Assembly (NCBI RefSeq): GCF_932526225.1
Contig: NC_064041.1
Coordinates: 4,896,046 to 4,956,045, forward strand
From: Nematostella vectensis
Lineage: Eukaryota; Cnidaria; Anthozoa; Actiniaria; Edwardsiidae
Direction: 5' to 3'
DNA length: 60,000 nucleotides
Shown: positions 49,201 to 60,000 of the stretch, one piece after another
Layout: every line of letters begins with the position of its first letter
Numbering within the stretch: the stretch's first letter is position 1
Notes under the pieces: model-generated
The model's database searches: none
Told to the model about the DNA's origin: nothing
The model's input: only the letters and a program-made list of their open reading frames with translations
Program-made: the position numbers and the translations under genes

Positions 49201-50580
49201 AGTGAAGGTGATAGACCTTTCCCAGGACTTTCATCACTAATTCTGTTGCGGGAATCAACTTTGCACACACGGCGCATGCTCCTGAATTGCCGTACAATCT
49301 GCGAAGAGAAATAGAGAAACGGAATGAAACACGAGAAGATGGCGCTACGCTGACAGATCTGATACCCTGGGATTTAATATGTTCTAAGTAATTAAAGATA
49401 AAAGGAATTCAAGCCAATATTTGGAATAGCCACAAATTGCACTTCAGCCAGCCTTTTCAATTTGACGGCACCAACCGACCATAGGTCGTTAACCAACCCT
49501 ACTAGCCATCACAAAATACACTTATTAAAAGCGCTGTTTATTAAAATGAAAGAATATGTCAAACAGAAACGTAGATTGCCACTCGGAGATCAATTTAGAA
49601 CTCAAATCCAATTTCGATTTTGCTTTCTAATTTTGAAAGCATGGGGGTAATAAATTGCTTTTCCCTGAAACAAATAAAGCAAGATATGTTAATGGCCCTA
49701 AATTTGTTTCCCAGCCAATTACAGCAACATCGTGTCCTTTTTAATGTATATTATTAATTGCTCCTCTAAAGCAGTCGCAGGATATTGGAGAAATGCCTAC
49801 CCTGCTTTCTGTGATAAATCACAAATAACTTTTAAAGAGAAATTTATGAAAGCTTTCAGAGAGCAGATAGTGCCGCGCGGCTTAATAAAAAAATTGTAAT
49901 TATTTCATTTTTAATTTCGCTTAGCTGTTAATGATTTCCATGGACACTGGCGAGTTTATTTTGTTATTCAATGAAGTTTTTTCAATGAAAAAATCGCCCG
50001 CGGTTACACTAACCGGTAACACTGAAGTTCCAACTGCGCACGCCACGATTTATAACACCTTGGGAGAGAGCGAAAAAACGCACATATTACACTTGTTTAC
50101 CTGACATAGTCTGTTTTGCAGAGAATCATCCCTCCTTTGGAATAACACGAAGTGCCGATCTCCCCAAGTCTAGCCTCGCAGCACGAGCATTTCAAACAGT
50201 TAACATGCCAGTATTGGTCCAAAGCAAGTAATAAGAACCGATCAATGATTTTTTCCCCGCATCCAGCGCACACTCTCATGCTTGCTGCAACCTGTGATTG
50301 ACCTGGAGACACAAGGATCGCAATAAGCGTGTGAGAATCGCGTGGCATCGCACATAAGGGCCTCGTACAACTAGGGTAACAATTCTCTTGATACACAACA
50401 AAACGATGCTTGCTAAAACGACCAACTTCCGCTTACACAAGAGTGCTTTTGGAAATTATTGTTGAACTTCTGATTGCGTTTTTGGTTCTGATGACTTAAG
50501 AAAAATAGTCGTGTTGTTCGGGGTAATGTTTTGGTGAGGATTTGTAGAGATCACTTACTTGTAAGTTGTTGTTCTTCCAT
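46284..50580 (-). CDS. LMO4-like: LIM-only protein, LMO4-like (four exons)
   Basis: The CDS is complement of the join of 50559-50580, 50101-50302, 49070-49298 and 46284-46292. Phases match throughout, giving 462 nt, 153 aa and stop. The start is the first ATG after an in-frame TGA. LIM1 (about residues 19-72) has CAGC, HVNCLKCSCC, GTSCYSKGGMILCKTD; LIM2 (about 82-136) has CAVC, HLHCFTC, LFCENDD. GNSGAC between and DRFLL, LVPGDRFH within are as in LMO4. The final exon adds only Val-Cys-stop, like the Lys-Val-Cys end I recall for vertebrate LMO4. LMO4 proteins are nuclear adaptors that bind LDB1/CLIM through LIM domains and modulate LIM-homeodomain and other transcription complexes. Length 153 compares with about 165 in vertebrates. 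Confidence 0.93.
46293..49069. other. Last intron of the LMO4-like gene
   Basis: No exon recognised. Near its 3' end (46421-46441 and 46467-46479) are two G-runs on the + strand, so C-runs in the transcript, about 130 nt before the terminal acceptor. The rest is AT-rich. Confidence 0.55.
49070..49298 (-). CDS. LMO4-like: LMO4-like exon 3: LIM2 domain
   Basis: Read leftward: acceptor TCTTCGCAG, then LYGNSGACAVCAKLIPATEL, VYHLHCFTCTTCHNQLVPGD and RLFCENDDP, to the donor after KQT (GTGAGT). Phase 2 to 0. Confidence 0.93.
50101..50302 (-). CDS. LMO4-like: LMO4-like exon 2: LIM1 domain
   Basis: Read leftward: acceptor TTGTGTCTCCAG, then SQSQVAASMRVCAGCGEKII and later CLKCSCCEARLGEIGTSCYS, to the donor GTAAAC after DYV. 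Phase 1 to 2; the split Arg codon completes DYVR. Confidence 0.94.
50559..50580 (-). CDS. LMO4-like: LMO4-like exon 1: start codon
   Basis: Twenty-two coding bases giving MEEQQLT, then the donor GTAAGTGA. This is the only frame that joins LIM1 in phase. An in-frame TGA lies about 60 nt upstream of the ATG. The 5' UTR lies to the right. Confidence 0.8.
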
Positions 50581-53500
50581 TCGACTCGTTTGTGTGGCGC
50601 CGTGGAACAAGTGCTCTTCGTCCGATGGTCACCAAAGTCTATATGACAGAAACTGTGAATTAGCCGGGCCGTGTTATTTGTGTAGACAAGTCCGCGCGTT
50701 ATTGAAAACATTCATGGTTTGACAGCGAATTAAGCTTAATCAATTCCACATCAAATCCGCTCCAAACCCTAAATGAGCACAAAAGCAATTAGATGTCATC
50801 AGTTAAGCGATATGCCATTACTGGGCGACAACAGAGCGCTGTGATTGGCTCATTCACCGCAGTCATACAGCAGTCAAATCATCCACTCTCGCATGTCGTA
50901 TCGGTCCGTTTAATTACACCACACATACATGAGGCCGTTTCTCTACTTTAATTAAGTCCCACTATTTAGGATCTAGCCAGTCGTTTGCTTGAGGTCTTTG
51001 TTTTGCGCAATCTCGTTCGGAATGCAATAAAGAGTCATTTTCCTTCGTATATTTATCACTGTTCCCGCTGTTCAATACTTCAGTGGGGGACTGTTAAAGT
51101 GCTTCACAGCTCGAATGAAGAGCCGTCACCTCAGCAAGGGAGACCGGCAATTTGTTCGTCCGATACATCGCTTGTCTCAAGAGTGATAGTAATTGCTTTT
51201 TTTTTTTGTCTATTTTTTAAGGGATGCACTGCTGAAGATTACGTGTTTCTGTTTTTGATCATGTGAACTGCTTGAAACAGTCATTTACTAGATACACAAT
51301 TGGATGTAAGGGGAATGCAATTAGCAGAGTCGACAAGCAAAACCCGTCGCCAGCTGTCCCTACAAAATTAAACAAATTCTTTTCAACCAATCAGAGTGCC
51401 ATATGAAGATATACCGAGTTTTCACCTATACGGTCTCACGGACTCAATATCATTCATTTAGAATAAAATAATGCATGAACTAATTAGCAGCGTAATGGCC
51501 GTGTTTGCTCTTTTCTCGAGGGTACATTATCAACGCGAGTTTTATCTTCAAATTAGAGTGCTTTACAGAGCATGCGCACAAGCTGACTGCTCAGACGTTT
51601 TCGAGCGAAACGAAACACGGAAGATATCGCGTGCGAAATCCGCGCCCGGAGAATCTGTAATGAGTCAAAATTTTATTACTAGTCGTCGCTTCGAAATTAA
51701 ATGAAACCAACGGATTGGAGCGAAAGACTATTTAAGTAACACAGCAGGCGAAAGCAAAATATCATCTTTCATACGTTGAACCCAAGGGGCTACAGAGAAA
51801 AAAAGGTTATTAAATTCTTGTGGATTTCCTTGCGGGGCAGATCGCGGTGGTTAATTAGATAGCGAGAATAATGGTAGTATCGTGCAGAGACAAGCATCGA
51901 ATTGGGAAATGAGTTAACTTGTCTTCGACTCATTTTTCTGTTCTGTTTCAGTGCGTAAATGTAGACAATTTTACCTTAGTTCTGTACCAGATCGTAGGAC
52001 TCGCTTTTAGCAATGTGTTTACGTCTTCTGATATAAGCTGCTTTGTTTTTAAGGTGTCGATAATGGATTTTTTGGTGTCAGTCCACCCTGCGAACAGATG
52101 CCGGCGCCGGCTAAGGTTCAAATGAATACGGGTGACTGTTGGCAGGCCTAGACAGCAAAGACTTAATTTGCTTAACAACAGCGAGAGAGGCTGGAGACTT
52201 TGCCGCTTCGGATCCCGACTGAGGGACGTGCAATCAATCGAATATTGGTCAACCATAAACTTCGAGAGACGAGGTGTGTTCAAGAGTTCGCCACTTGTAA
52301 AGAGATTGATTTTTGTGCTATGAACGGAAGCACGGCTGAGAGCTTACGAAACATTCCCTCTGTAATCAATCGAACTCTATTACAGCTAATTGATTAATCG
52401 CTAGCGCCTCAATCAATAGGCTTCAACGCCGTCTAACATCGACAATAATGGCATTTTTTACTTTATCATAGATAAATGCAATTTTATACATTCCGATGGA
52501 TTTTTTCACGACAAATAGTAAAACCCCAAGATAGCCACACTGACTAATTGCATTCCGAGACATGTTGCGAATATGATACATCGCTATTTACATGGAAGCT
52601 GTGGAAATCATGGTCTTGGCATTGACGGCGAATCAAAGCTATGCCGTAATGAGAACTAGCCAGGGTCCTGCAGAGAGCTAGCAGAGTAATTGCCTCTTGG
52701 ACAAACAATTCGCTGACCCACAAGACACGCGCGGAAAAGACCCGCTTACCACTGCTGAGATAGCTTGTGTCATAACCTGCAAAATCCCCGACCGTTAGAG
52801 AAACTCAATAATAAAACTCCTCATTGTTCCGTTTCGCTCTAAATACAATACTGAAATCTCGACAAAATGTCCTGGATTGTACAAAGCGAGATGATGATAC
52901 ATTTTTATTAATGTGGCACTACTCTATTATTTACGTACGTTAAAAAGGATGGTTGGTTTTCTACTGTTTGTGACTTTATCCATCAACACAAAAAAACACT
53001 ACAAAGTTCTCTGAAGAATCCAAAAGGGCTCTTTGTAAGATTCCCATACGATTTGCCAACCTTTACTTTAACTAAACACCTTAAGTCATATTTACATAAG
53101 TAATTAAATCAGATGAAAGTGTAAATAAAGCGAGGGCTTTATTATAAAGAATACTAAAAGCTAATTGAGCCACTCTTTGTGTTGATTGGTCCACCTCGCA
53201 ATTGTTTTGAATTATTCACTAGTGTTTTTAGTTTCGAAGATTTAAACGTAAAGTTTCCGGATAATGAGATTTTCTAATCCGTCCATTAGTAGAAATTGAA
53301 TCTGCCCCTAGATCGAAAAGCCGCAAGAGTGAGTAATGGAAAACAATTAGCGGACAAAGTGAATTCACTCGTATGGAAAAAGCGACGAGTTTGAAGCTAA
53401 AAAGTGAGCAAGGCACAGTGAACGCTGCGAGTGAATTTGCCAAAACTGAAATAAACTCAATCAAGACTCAGGGCTGTGGTTTGGGATAGATTAATTAAAG

Positions 53501-55692
53501 TCGGTTTACTTAAACTTTGTAGTCGAAAGCAGAAGAATTAATCATAAAAAGAATTGAAGATTAGATTTCTTACCAAACGACGGTGAAAAAGTATAACTTG
53601 AACGTAAAGAGGTTCCGCTCGAAACGGCGATGCACGAATCTTTCTAGGAGCAACGTTTCTTGTAACACATTAGCGCCAAATGCTTGTCTCAATGAAACAC
53701 TGTTAGTAAAAAACATAGATGATATCTGCCCATAAAATTCCAACTCAAGAGTAGTTTTTATGGCTGGAGGGTTTTCTTAAGCGGTTAATGGCTAATGTCA
53801 TTTCATTAAAAGCCATTAAGATGAGAGCTGTGCTAGTGGTCGACATTTTCGTTTCGACTCGTAGGCACCATTTGCCAATATCATCTTTTATGCTTTAGTA
53901 ACTTTGTTAATGGGTAGAAATAGTCGTAGAACCGCCAGCAGCCCCGGGCTTCGCGACCGGATTGGTCAAAGTGTGCTCGAGTCAGGCTGAGAGCTCTGCT
54001 AATTATCTCTAACACAAAGTATGTTTATTACTGAGATGTGATGACTTAAGATGCAAGGACACACGTGTGAGAAGATCATCATGGATCAGAGCCTTAATGG
54101 GCCATCGAAATGGACGATTGTTTATGACTGCTACCTAGACGGTAATGGCGCATTTGGTAAAAGTCGTTAGATATTTCTTTCCATTGGTTTAAGTTAAAAT
54201 CTGACTGATTAAAGAAGAACGGAGAAGTGTCATCATTAACCATATCATATTTTCTTCTTTTTTGCAAATATGACTTTTTTTATTTTTGTCTTGAAATCAT
54301 AGATCAGCCAAGTGGAGAACATGCTTGTCTTAATGAAATGCCTGTTTTTTATAGATCAGATCACCATTGGTGCTAACACAGGAGGCACGGCAGTTCATGC
54401 CTTTATTGCCAAACGTGTGTCTCAAAAGATGTCATAAAATGACATTTTTGGCAGAAGAATTTTGCTGTTCAAATTAACCTGTCAACGAACACAACTTGAT
54501 GTGGTAAAACCCCGATAACTCAAGGCCTCGTGGAACATCCAGTTTAACTAGTCAATATTTTCGATTTCTCCCAAACCACCAAATTTCTACGTATTTGTAC
54601 GCCTGCAAATTTCTATATTATCTGTGCAACGAATAACTCGAAATCATGATAACTCCAACCCTCACTGAGTCGAACATCCAGTTAACTCGGAATAACTTCC
54701 GTTAAACCCTTCAAATTCCTATATGCCTGTACGCTTGAAGTTTCTATATATATTTGTACACCGAATAACTCGGCCCAATGATAACCCGAAAACTTGTTAA
54801 GTCCACTTAACTCGAAGTAATTTCCGTTTCCTTTCACATTTTTATATGTTTCTACTCAAACTTGAAGATCCAGTAGCTGGTTAATCTAATTTTAGGGAGC
54901 AATTGATTTTTGAAATCTTGGTATCACTCACTATACATAGAATAATTTATTCATTTCTTTCATATCTTCGTACAAAAGCAACCAATTTCATTTCGGACAA
55001 CGTAATGACATAAAACCAGCCTTGGTTCAACTGACAATAGACAGTTGACAGAAACATGAATCTGGAATCGAAAACAAAAAAAATCGTAAACATTATAGAT
55101 TATAAATCTTATGGGCCTCTGTCATGTCACATATGAACTGTCATTTCCCTTAGAGTTCAAACTGTTAAATCTTTATGACCTCAAACAGTAGTAGAAATTG
55201 GAGCAAATACAACCAATGATTATCAAAATATGATTCCAACTTACTAATATTCTCAGCTTACTTCATCAACCTCCTCAACCTAGACCCATGCAGAACTCCA
55301 GAATAAAATAATTGTGATTAAAAAAGAAAATCATAAAACAGCTTCCTTTAAAGAGACATCCAAATCTGGCACCAAATTGGCGAGGAGTTTGACGTTCTTC
55401 CTGTTTATGTCCCAATTACTTAACGGGGCACCAGTTTCAATCGACACCAAAGTTAATTAGGGCAAACCTTTGAAGGGGTTTGGTCACGCCACCAGAGAAA
55501 GGCGTGCTACTGAATCATCCCATTAGGATTTTAGCAACCAGTGCCATTAATAATACATCATATCTACACGTTTGATATCTTGTTAATGATAGTTTTCCTC
55601 CTGAAGAAATAAATCGCTTTTCATCACGCCAAACCTTATAGAAGCTAGGTGTGGAAATGGTGTCTTTACATGAGTGTGGCTGCACTGAACAC
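50581..55692. other. LMO4-like 5' flank, gene-free
   Basis: Long AT-rich stretch without a supportable gene. The scattered ORFs of 60-110 codons have no domain. It lies upstream of a developmental regulator, so enhancers are likely, but I cannot point to specific sites. Confidence 0.5.
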
Positions 55693-55702
55693 TCATACCA
55701 CC

Positions 55703-55837
55703 AGGGGCGTAGCCAGAGGGGTGGCCAAGGGCCCCCTCCCCCGTTCTAGCAGCCAAAAATACAGTAATAGTATGAGACATAATCTAAAAGGGCCTTTTAG
55801 GCCCCCTTCTTGTTTAAAATCCTGGCTACGCCGCCGT
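55703..55837. mobile_element. MITE with CAGGGGCGTAGCCAG termini
   Basis: 135 bp starting CAGGGGCGTAGCCAG and ending CTGGCTACGCCGCCG, flanked by TACCAC on both sides (apparent 6-bp duplication). A second copy is at 57061-57214. Non-coding. Confidence 0.8.
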
Positions 55838-56078
55838 ACCACTCTACCTGTTCGAATAGCCCCACTCTCTTGGCTCAAACAAGATTATGGCTGCTGATTA
55901 TTAATGTGCATTCTTGTATGTTCAATACAATAAGATATCGAATACGCATTCGACTTTCCTCATGGGTACAGCCTTTGCTGTTTAATTGTATTGTAAGTAT
56001 TGTGTTAGCCATCTATAGAACGTTTTTTTTAATTCACAAATTTCCACGTAATTTGTACCACTAAGAAGTGGCTAATTT

Positions 56079-56248
56079 TCAAGGAAACTACAGAGTAACA
56101 ATCTACGAATGAATTCTGATTAGTTATTGACGATATTTGATTGAACATATCTTGGTTACTCGCTTTAATTAGCCGAGGGAAATGGATGCTTTGCGTTACT
56201 CTAACTTGAGCGGGAGCATAAAATGGCGGCGTGATTGGCCGTCTTTAA
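56079..56248. mobile_element. TTAA MITE, 5'-truncated copy
   Basis: Begins TTCAAGGAAACTACAGAGTA-like sequence from the middle of the family consensus and continues to GTCTTTAA. It shares CTACGAATGAA, GAAATGGATGCTTTG and AAAATGGCGGCGTGATTGGC. Confidence 0.75.
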
Positions 56249-57060
56249 GCAGGGTATGCTCATAAGGGCGAAGCTGCCTGCGTGTCCTGGTTTACAACAA
56301 AGAAAGTAGAGGATATGTATAAAGATAATCAAAGATTTAATAAAAAATGATTAACTTCTTTTCTGCTGCCAACCTGTTGGCTATAAGCGAAAAATATGCT
56401 ACCAATATTAGATAGGAGTAGAAGCGGTTACCTAAAAGTTTACCTGTTTCAAACAAATTATTTTTATGTTGCAGGAAAAGGAAGTATTTCAGTGCTTGAA
56501 TTACAATTTTAAAATTGCACTCTCTTCATAAGAACTAAAGTGCAGAACAAAATTGTGTTCATAATGAATATTTCAATATTTAAAAATATTATCGCTATTG
56601 ATCATTTGTTTATTTATCTTCCTTATAATTCATTTGGTAACATATTTTTATATACACTACAATTTCATTTGCAAAATACCATCATAAAGGAGAGATCATA
56701 AAAGACTACTTTCTCCAAAAGCCAGTCTACACGTTGTCAGCGCAAGATGGTAGAATGATAGTGGAAAATGATAGTGCTGCCATCAGGATTAACCATATGG
56801 GACTCATCACATTCTATTGAATGCAATGATGTCCCACGTGATTAATTGACATGTAATCTTTTTTTTTATCTATAAACAGTTATCAGTCTTAGAATACCAT
56901 TTGGCATTCGCCATTTGCACTCACAACGTTTTTTTAATAGTCGTATAAGAAACAGAATGCTTCAAATGTTACAATGTTACAAAACGATGGAGGGACGTCT
57001 CTTCTGCGTCTGAGTCTGTTGTAGTTAAATACAATTCGCCCAACATCCAAGCTTTTCTAC

Positions 57061-57214
57061 CAGGGGCGTAGACAGATGGCCTAGCCCCCCCCCCCCCCCC
57101 TTTTAGCAGACATAAATACAGTAAATGTACGAGACATTATCTAAAATACAGGGGAAAATGCCTTGAAGGTCCCTTTTGGGCCCTTTCCTGTTTAAAATCC
57201 TGGCTACGCCGCTG
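57061..57214. mobile_element. MITE with CAGGGGCGTAG termini, second copy
   Basis: Starts CAGGGGCGTAGACAG and ends CTGGCTACGCCGCTG, with TCTAC on both sides. An internal run of about 18 C is at 57086-57102. Same family and orientation as 55703-55837. Confidence 0.8.
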
Positions 57215-58529
57215 TCTACCAGTGTGCCAGTAATTAACGTTTAACTATTGAAGACGCAAGTAATTGGGGCCGCATATAGCAGGTAGCGGATTCGAGCATT
57301 TGGAATTGTCTTGGATGACTATGTTTTGGAGCTAAGAATGACAACAAGCGGTTTCCTGTGAAGCTTTTGCTGACAACATTTGCTCTTAAATGACAGACAA
57401 GAATAGATATGTTCTATCCAATCCGAAGCGGTTATTAGACGACAACCATCCCGCCAACCCACGAGGGCTGTTTTCGTAGCATCATAGGCTCATAATCAAT
57501 AATAAATCGCCAAGTGTTTAAACAGGTACAAGAATTTGATCCTCTTGTCTTACAGACTAACAGTCTGTTATTACAATCACGAAAAGGTTTTCTCGTCCCA
57601 GACTGTTTGTTATGAAATACAAAGTAAACATCTAAAGACGCCACCGTCAAAGGCGGTGTTTCCCGCCTTCATAACTGGAACCAGCTCGCTAGAGCTGCTA
57701 CGTCGCGAACTGTCGTAAAATGTCATGAGCTATCAACGGCAGCACGGGTGCCAGTTCGTGTCTCTGTTTTTGCGAGAGAAAAAAATAACTAAGCACGGTG
57801 AGAAATAAATAATAGATCAAATTACTTAAATCTTTTTGCCAATCTTTTAACCAAGTATCATTCCTTTTTATTGTACAAAAAGGTTTCCAGAAAAAACTTG
57901 TCACATACCATTACGCTTGCTGTTATTGTATTTCCGGGGTGTCCCTATACATTCCTCAGGGCTCGAACTCAAATCTATCATTTGTGTGGCATTTTGAAAT
58001 ATAGAAAAAAAGCTTTCTTAAAAATGTGTTACCCAACAAAGCAAATTTACACTGAGACCTGTCTGAAAACATCGCGGCTAAGCTTTTGAAAATTTTGTCT
58101 GTTATTCCACAACCAATCAAATTCTCACGCACAGCTTTTTTGGCTACAGTCGGGCAGGTTACCTGTCGAGTTATTTTAAGAGAAAAATATATTCACAATG
58201 ATAAATAAAAATTGCTCCACTACCACAAATTTAGAAATTGTTTGGTTGCGCCCTCTTCCGTTTTTGGAAAACTACTAACAGTTGTTCCACCGGCAAAGTT
58301 TGGAACGACAAAAAAGGCCCCTTCTTCACAAGGTTTTGTCCTGTTGTTTTGGACGCACTCGTGTTCAAATTTTCTCTCATTTTGTGCAGTTCCAGAATTT
58401 TCTCAGAGGATGAGACTGTGGATCGCCAACCATAAGCGCATTACGGGAGTGAGAGCTAGTGCAAACAGGCCAGACACAAGTACGGCATCGACGCAAGCAA
58501 CGCAAAATGTAAATCAGGCCAAAAGAACA
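57215..58529. other. Intergenic, left of the terminal satellite
   Basis: No gene recognised. From about 58440 the sequence contains decayed phrases such as GCACAAGTGTGAAC that foreshadow the 32-bp array. An ORF at 58212-58574 runs into that array and has no domain. Confidence 0.5.
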
Positions 58530-60000
58530 AGCACAAGTGTGAACATGGAAAACACTAGAGAATGCCAAGTGTGAACCGGGCAAATCGCTACGAAAAAACA
58601 TAGCACAAGTGTGAACCGGGCGAACATAACATCAGCACAAGTGTGAACCGAGCGACCACAAGCGCAGTACAAGTGTGAACCGAGCGACCACAAGCGCAGC
58701 ACAAGTGTGAACCGAGCAAACACAAGCGCAGCACAGGTGTGAACCGGCAAACACAAGCGCAGCGCAAGTGTGAACCGAGCGAACACAAGCGCAGCACTAG
58801 TGTGAACCGGCAAACACAAGCGCAGCGCAAGTGTGAACCGAGCGAACACAAGCGCAGCACTAGTGTGAACCGGCAAACACAAGCGCAGCACAAGTGTGAA
58901 CCGAGCGACCACAAGCGCAGCACAAGTGTGAACCGAGCGACCACAAGCGCAGCCCAAGTGTGAACCGAGCGACCACAAGCGCAGCACAAGTGTGAACCGG
59001 GCGAACACAAGCGCAGCGCAAGTGTGAACCGAGCGAACACAAGCGCAGCACTAGTGTGAACCGGCAAACACAAGCGCCGCGCAAGTGTGAACCGAGCGAC
59101 CAAAAGCGCAGCCCAAGTGCGAACCGGGCGAACACAAGCGCAGCACAAGTGTGAACCGGGCAAACACAAGCGCAGCACAAGTGTGAACCGGGCGAACACA
59201 AGCGCAGCGCAAGTGTGAACCGAGCGACCACAAGCGCAGCACAAGTGTGAACCGGGCGAACACAAGCGCAGTACAAGTGTGAACCGAGCGACCACAAGCG
59301 CAGCACAAGTGTCAACCGGGCGAACACAAGCGCAGCACAAGTGTGAACCGAGCGACCACAAGCGCAGCGCAAGTGTGAACCGGGCGAACACAAGCGCAGT
59401 ACAAGTGTGAACCGAGCGACCACAAGCGCAGCACTAGTGTGAACCGGCAAACACAAGCGCAGCACAAGTGTGAACCGAGCGACCACAAGCGCAGCGCAAG
59501 TGTGAACCGAGCGACCACAAGCGCAGCCCAAGTGTGAACCGAGCGACCACAAGCGCAGCACAAGTGTCAACCGGGCAAACACAAGCGCAGCACAAGTGTG
59601 AACCGGGCGAACACAAGCGCAGTACAAGTGTCAACCGGGCGAACACAAGCGCAGCACAAGTGTGAACCGAGCGACCACAAGCGCAGCACAAGTGTCAACC
59701 GGGCAAACACAAGCGCAGCACAAGTGTGAACCGGGCGAACACAAGCGCAGTACAAGTGTGAACCGGGCAAACACAAGCGCAGCACAAGTGTCAACCGGGC
59801 GAACACAAGCGCAGCACAAGTGTGAACAGGGCGAACACAAGCGCAGCACAAGTGTGAACCGAGCGACCACAAGCGCAGCACAAGTGTGAACCGGGCGAAC
59901 ACAAGCGCAGTACAAGTGTTAACCGGGCGAACACAAGCGCAGCACAAGTGTTAACCGGGCGAACACAAGCGCAGCACAAGTGTGAACCGGGCAAACACAA
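58530..60000. repeat. 32-bp minisatellite running off the window
   Basis: More than 40 tandem copies of a unit such as GTGTGAACCGAGCGACCACA followed by AGCGCAGCACAA. Two alternating variants, GAGCGACCACAAG and GGGCGAACACAAG, are mixed; a shorter variant reads CCGGCAAACACAAG. The reverse strand has few stops in any frame, giving several overlapping long ORFs that I do not consider genes. Confidence 0.96.

Noticed and set aside
50496-50711. 71-codon ORF upstream of LIM1
   Set aside because: Its frame does not join LIM1 in phase; the frame with MEEQQLT does.
58588-59627. Several 250-codon Cys-rich ORFs on the - strand
   Set aside because: All derive from the 32-bp satellite in shifting frames, without start context, introns or domain.

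Overview
This is eukaryotic nuclear DNA from an invertebrate animal. It has AT-rich intergenic DNA, short GT-AG-spliced exons, many microsatellites and minisatellites, MITE-like elements, a LINE and a Ty3/gypsy-type element. The gene content fits a non-bilaterian such as an anthozoan cnidarian: a multidomain SRCR/TLDc/ZP membrane protein, a death-fold plus ankyrin protein and an LMO4-type LIM-only gene. That placement is an inference; no sequence here proves the species.

Layout. (A) 386-19951, + strand: the 3' nine exons of a gene for a type I membrane protein. Domain order is unknown N-terminal segment, SRCR, TLDc, ZP-N, ZP-C, a basic cleavage site, one membrane segment and a short cytoplasmic tail. 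Exon phases chain perfectly (2094 nt, 697 codons plus stop). Its introns hold an intact-looking LINE on the - strand (5418-9385) and a Ty3/gypsy-type LTR element with 150-bp LTRs (12244-16210). (B) 22018-36313, + strand: an apparently complete 11-exon gene for an 862-aa protein. It has an N-terminal death-effector-like fold, a long disordered region with PPxY motifs, about six ankyrin repeats, a polybasic tail and a C-terminal CaaX box. (C) 46284-50580, - strand: a complete four-exon LMO4-like gene of 153 aa with two LIM domains. The rest is intergenic DNA holding MITEs and satellites. A 32-bp minisatellite runs off the right end.

The most striking pattern is that several minisatellites are tandem amplifications of an exon edge together with its splice site. 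A 45-bp array (1-385) repeats a 3' splice site plus the first seven codons of the next exon. A 46-bp array (4673-5417 and 9386-10229, split by the LINE) repeats the last 30 nt of a ZP-N exon plus its 5' splice site. In gene B, a CT-rich array (28281-28628) repeats the acceptor and start of an ankyrin exon, and a 55-65-bp array (30414-30600) repeats donor sites behind another ankyrin exon. So this locus carries ladders of decoy or alternative splice sites. In the first array the two nearest upstream acceptors would add in-frame 15-residue modules, each with an N-glycosylation sequon.

The gypsy-type element has a second curious feature. A 13-nt stretch starting one base after the 5' LTR is perfectly complementary to a stretch inside the LTR, as in Tf1-type self-priming. 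Its LTRs are 149/150 identical although its reading frame is broken in several places and the RT active site is changed.
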